Assembly (NCBI RefSeq): GCF_004342605.1
Contig: NZ_SLZL01000020.1
Coordinates: 1 to 64,000 of the forward strand
Length of the DNA: 64,000 bases
Direction: 5' to 3'
Source: Caulobacter sp. BK020
GTDB lineage: Bacteria; Pseudomonadota; Alphaproteobacteria; Caulobacterales; Caulobacteraceae
Of the stretch, positions 61,372 through 64,000 are shown piece by piece. The notes below the pieces were generated by a model. It saw nothing but the letters and a program-made list of their open reading frames with translations. It ran no database searches and was not told the DNA's origin. The position numbers were made by a program, and so were the translations under genes. Position 1 is the stretch's first letter, and the number at the start of each line of letters is the position of its first letter.

Positions 61372-61764
61372 TCATCCCTCCAGCGTCGTCTTCATCGCCG
61401 CGCAGCCCAGGTCCATGAATCCCGCGACCCGCTCGGCGGCGTCGTGCGGCAGGAGGTCGGCGGTCCAGACGATGCGGCTGCCCGCGCCTTCCGCCAGCAC
61501 CTGCATGGCGCCGTTGTGATGGGTCAGCAGCGCGCTGCCGACCACCGACCAGACCAGGCGGCGGGCCGCGTCGTCGACCGAGACGATCAGCTCGCGGGCG
61601 ACCAGGCCATTGGCGAAGGTGACGGTCCGCGCCCCCTCCTCCACCCGGCAGTCGGTCAGGACGCCGGGACAAAGCCGTTGGTGGACATGGCCCCAGTCGC
61701 GCACGGCGTCCCAGACCTGGTCGGGCGCCCGGGCGATCTCGACGAACTTGGTGATCGTGGCCAT
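61372..61764 (-). CDS. SRPBCC-family lipid/ligand-binding protein
   Basis: A 130-residue START-like fold protein. It opens TKFVEIARAPDQVWDAVRDW and later has RTVTFANGLVARELIVSVDD, LVWSVVGSALLTHHNGAMQV, LAEGAGSRIVWTADLLPHDA and AAMKTTLEG, the usual SRPBCC order ending in an amphipathic helix. Such proteins bind hydrophobic ligands in a deep pocket; no specific ligand is implied. It is on the same strand as the NIPSNAP gene, 73 bases downstream of it. Confidence 0.85.
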   Translation of the reverse strand: MATITKFVEIARAPDQVWDAVRDWGHVHQRLCPGVLTDCRVEEGARTVTFANGLVARELIVSVDDAARRLVWSVVGSALLTHHNGAMQVLAEGAGSRIVWTADLLPHDAAERVAGFMDLGCAAMKTTLEG

Positions 61765-61837
61765 GGGAAATATCCTCTCGAGGTTTCCCCGATCCTGGCG
61801 GACCCGCGCCGCCCTGGCTGGCGGGATCCGGACCCGG

Positions 61838-62548
61838 TCATCGCAGCCGCGAGCGGGCCGTGGGCTGCAGGCGCAAGCGCTGGATCACGCCGCGCTTCGA
61901 CCGGAGGCCGAAGCCGTCGGCCAGGCCCGCCCGTTCGGCGCGGACCAGATGCTCGGCATGGGCCCGCTCGTCGGCGAAGCGGCCGATCCAGGCCATCACC
62001 TGTTCGCCCTCGCGCACCGGCAGGCGGGGAAAGCTGTTCTCGGCCGCCTCCGTGACCATCCAGCCCAGCACCGCCACGCCGGCCGCCTCGAGGGCGGGCC
62101 GGACCTCGCGTTCGAACCGGGCGGCGAAGTCGGCGGGCGGCGGACCATCCAGGGCCTGGATCGTCAGCCCGATCAGAGAGGCCGGCCCCAGGTCCGTCCC
62201 GTCGGGCCGGCGCGGCGGCAGGTCGAGGCGCGCGGCGGGGATCGGCGGCTTGAGCAGCAGGACGTCGTCATTGTCGTCCAGCGTGGCGTTGGCGGCGGCG
62301 CGATGGGCCTGCCAGACCGGGCCGCCATAGAAGCCCTCCAACCCCGCCTTGCGGGCCGCCATGCTCTCGAAGCCGCGCATCCAGACGAAGTGGCCCGGCG
62401 CGTCGAGATCGCGGAACTGGCCCAAGAGGCTCATGCCGCACGCTTCCTGGCTCTCGACGAACTCGCGCTCGAACAGGGCGATCAGGTCGTCGCGACGGCC
62501 CGGCTTCATCCGGTACTGGCGCAGCTCGATCACGGTCTGGGCGGTCAT
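61838..62548 (-). CDS. NIPSNAP-family protein
   Basis: A 236-residue protein. The NIPSNAP ferredoxin-like domain begins VIELRQYRMKPGRRDDLIAL, FEREFVESQEACGMSLLGQF, FVWMRGFESMAARKAGLEGF; a second copy is weaker (GWMVTEAAENSFPRLPVREG). Function in bacteria is unknown. It is 82 bases downstream of mfd on the same strand, and precedes the SRPBCC gene. Confidence 0.85.
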   Translation of the reverse strand: MTAQTVIELRQYRMKPGRRDDLIALFEREFVESQEACGMSLLGQFRDLDAPGHFVWMRGFESMAARKAGLEGFYGGPVWQAHRAAANATLDDNDDVLLLKPPIPAARLDLPPRRPDGTDLGPASLIGLTIQALDGPPPADFAARFEREVRPALEAAGVAVLGWMVTEAAENSFPRLPVREGEQVMAWIGRFADERAHAEHLVRAERAGLADGFGLRSKRGVIQRLRLQPTARSRLR

Positions 62549-62630
62549 GGCGGTCCTCTCGCTGAAGCAGGAGGATCTAAGGACAGCCTGCTGACATCCG
62601 CTGTCAGCTATCGCCAGGCCGGCCGGCGGT

Positions 62631-64000
62631 TCACGCCGCCTTGGCCAGCCTGGCCAGCTGCGCCAGGATCTTCTCGGCCGCGTCCAGCCGCTGGGCCGGG
62701 GTGTCCCACTCGCCCTTGACCACCACCTTCTGGTCGGGACGCACCTTCCAGATCAGGCTGTTCTTGCCGACGAACTGCACCAGGGCCAGGGGATTGGCGA
62801 AGGTGTCGTTGCGGAAGCTGGCCACCGCGCCCTTGGGGCCGACGTCGATCTTGGCGACATTGGCCTCGCGGCACAGGCCCTTGATGGCCACCACCTTCAG
62901 CAGGCTGTCGGTCTCGGGCGGCAGCGGGCCGAAGCGGTCGATCAGCTCGGCGGCCAGGGCCTCGCGGTCGGCGGCCTTCTCGGCCTCCGACAGACGGCGA
63001 TACAGCGACAGGCGCACATTGAGGTCGGGCACATAGTCGTCGGGGATCATCACGGCCGCGCCGGTGTTGATCTGCGGCGACCAGCCCCGGTCCTCCAGCA
63101 GGGCCTCGGCCCCCTGGCGCTCGCGCAGCTCGGCCACGGCGTCTTCCAGCATCTGCTGGTAGAGCTCGACGCCGATCTCCTTGATGTGGCCGCTCTGCTC
63201 GTCGCCCAGCAGGTTGCCGCCACCGCGCTGGTCCAGGTCGTGGGACGCCAGCTGGAAGCCGGCGCCCAGGCTGTCCAGCGACTGCAACACCTTCAGGCGC
63301 TTTTCGGCCGACAGGGTGATCTGCTTTTCGGCCGGCGTGGTCAGATAGGCGTAGGCCCGGGCCTTGGAGCGCCCCACCCGGCCGCGGATCTGGTAGAGCT
63401 GGGCCAGGCCGAACATGTCGGCGCGATGGACGATCAAGGTGTTGGCGGACGGGATATCCAGCCCGCTTTCCACGATCGTGGTCGCAAGAAGCACGTCGTA
63501 CTGGCCCTCGTAGAAGGCCGTCATCACGTCTTCCAGCTGGGTCGGGGCCATCTGGCCGTGGCCGACCACGTACTTGATCTCCGGAACCTGGGTGCGGAGG
63601 AACTTCTCGATGTCCTCCAGGTCCTTGATGCGCGGCACCACGTAATAGGCCTGGCCGCCGCGATATTTCTCGCGCAGCAGGGCCTCGCGCAGGGTGACCG
63701 GGTCGAACGGGCTGATGTAGGTGCGCACCGCCAGGCGGTCGACGGGCGGCGTGGCGATGATCGACATCTCCCGGATGCCGCTGAGCGCCATCTGCAGGGT
63801 TCGCGGGATCGGCGTCGCGGTCAGGGTCAGCATGTGCACGTCGGCGCGAAGCTCCTTCAGCTTCTCCTTGTGCTTGACCCCGAAGTGCTGCTCCTCGTCG
63901 ACGATGACCAGGCCCAGGTCCTTAAACGAGACCTGCTTGCTGAGCACCGCGTGGGTGCCGACCACGATCTCGAACTGGCCGTTGGCCAGGCCCTCGCGGG
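62631..64000 (-). CDS. mfd: Transcription-repair coupling factor Mfd, C-terminal part
   Basis: Partial: the gene enters from the right edge. The visible 456 or so residues include the helicase motif DEEQ in LVIVDEEQHFGVKHKEKLKE, TLTATPIPRTLQMALSGIRE, the relay helix (LLATTIVESGLDIPSANTLI), and RADMFGLAQLYQIRGRVGRS of the RecG-like motor, then the C-terminal domain 7 (FQLASHDLDQRGGGNLLGDE, QSGHIKEIGVELYQQMLEDA). Mfd removes stalled RNA polymerase and recruits UvrA at lesions. The N-terminal two-thirds is outside the window. Confidence 0.95.
   Translation of the reverse strand, partial: REGLANGQFEIVVGTHAVLSKQVSFKDLGLVIVDEEQHFGVKHKEKLKELRADVHMLTLTATPIPRTLQMALSGIREMSIIATPPVDRLAVRTYISPFDPVTLREALLREKYRGGQAYYVVPRIKDLEDIEKFLRTQVPEIKYVVGHGQMAPTQLEDVMTAFYEGQYDVLLATTIVESGLDIPSANTLIVHRADMFGLAQLYQIRGRVGRSKARAYAYLTTPAEKQITLSAEKRLKVLQSLDSLGAGFQLASHDLDQRGGGNLLGDEQSGHIKEIGVELYQQMLEDAVAELRERQGAEALLEDRGWSPQINTGAAVMIPDDYVPDLNVRLSLYRRLSEAEKAADREALAAELIDRFGPLPPETDSLLKVVAIKGLCREANVAKIDVGPKGAVASFRNDTFANPLALVQFVGKNSLIWKVRPDQKVVVKGEWDTPAQRLDAAEKILAQLARLAKAA

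Noticed and set aside
61043-61519. 158-codon plus-strand ORF in the gene-free stretch
   Set aside because: Composition is not protein-like, it runs into the SRPBCC gene antisense, and hairpins interrupt it.

Overview
The window is GC-rich (roughly two-thirds G+C by eye) alphaproteobacterial chromosome, almost certainly Caulobacter. The strongest evidence is at 58000-59325. That protein has the two-receiver-plus-degenerate-GGDEF layout of the Caulobacter cell-cycle protein PopA, with the phosphoacceptor at D55 and the c-di-GMP I-site at R357-D360. Four large TonB-dependent receptors, a MalA-type maltodextrin locus and long intergenic palindromes fit the same genus. Genes are tightly packed and often share ATGA, GTGA or TGATG stop/start junctions.

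Region 1 (about 1-22468) looks like an organosulfur-acquisition island. On the left, an IS5-type transposase tail abuts a decayed flavin monooxygenase. Next comes a minus-strand operon: periplasmic sulfonate-type binding lipoprotein, flavoprotein, 2x[4Fe-4S] ferredoxin and peroxiredoxin, with a TonB receptor upstream. A FAD/NAD(P)-binding oxidoreductase and a LysR regulator follow. The long plus-strand run then holds ABC permease, ABC ATPase, acyl-CoA-dehydrogenase-like flavoprotein, D-2-hydroxyacid dehydrogenase, class II aldolase, a second binding lipoprotein, a second TonB receptor, thiol dioxygenase, four-domain rhodanese, GST, SsuD-like monooxygenase and flavin reductase. It ends in a chimeric pseudogene. 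The inferred job is import of an organosulfur compound across both membranes followed by desulfurisation. The substrate is unknown.

Region 2 (22528-29115) is a maltodextrin locus: cytoplasmic alpha-glucosidase and exported alpha-amylase diverge from a MalA-like TonB receptor. Near-identical TTTGCA-repeat sites lie about 55 bases from each start. Region 3 (29196-36559) is a second uptake and catabolism cluster: TonB receptor, MFS transporter, TetR regulator, aldonolactone-oxidase-like flavoenzyme, D-amino-acid lyase-like PLP enzyme and a flavin reductase. A shared palindrome sits before the receptor and before the oxidase. Region 4 (36621-38875) has an ECF sigma factor divergent from a LuxR-type response regulator, then a small hypothetical protein.

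Region 5 (39097-47196) is a complete kdp potassium-ATPase operon on the minus strand (27-codon ORF, kdpF, A, B, C, D, E) with 11-base-spaced direct repeats upstream that could be a KdpE box. Region 6 (47203-64000) is housekeeping: MBL hydrolase, TatD, holB, tmk, rlpA, tRNA-Ser(UGA), a SWIM zinc-finger protein, RsmC- and RsuA-like RNA-modifying enzymes, TusA-like protein, YihY, CoA transferase, popA, a FrnE-like oxidoreductase, a DUF1453-like membrane protein, an approximately 670-base non-coding stretch with palindromes and a possible structured RNA, SRPBCC and NIPSNAP proteins, and the C-terminal part of mfd running off the right edge.

All family assignments come from reading motifs by eye; no database search was run.
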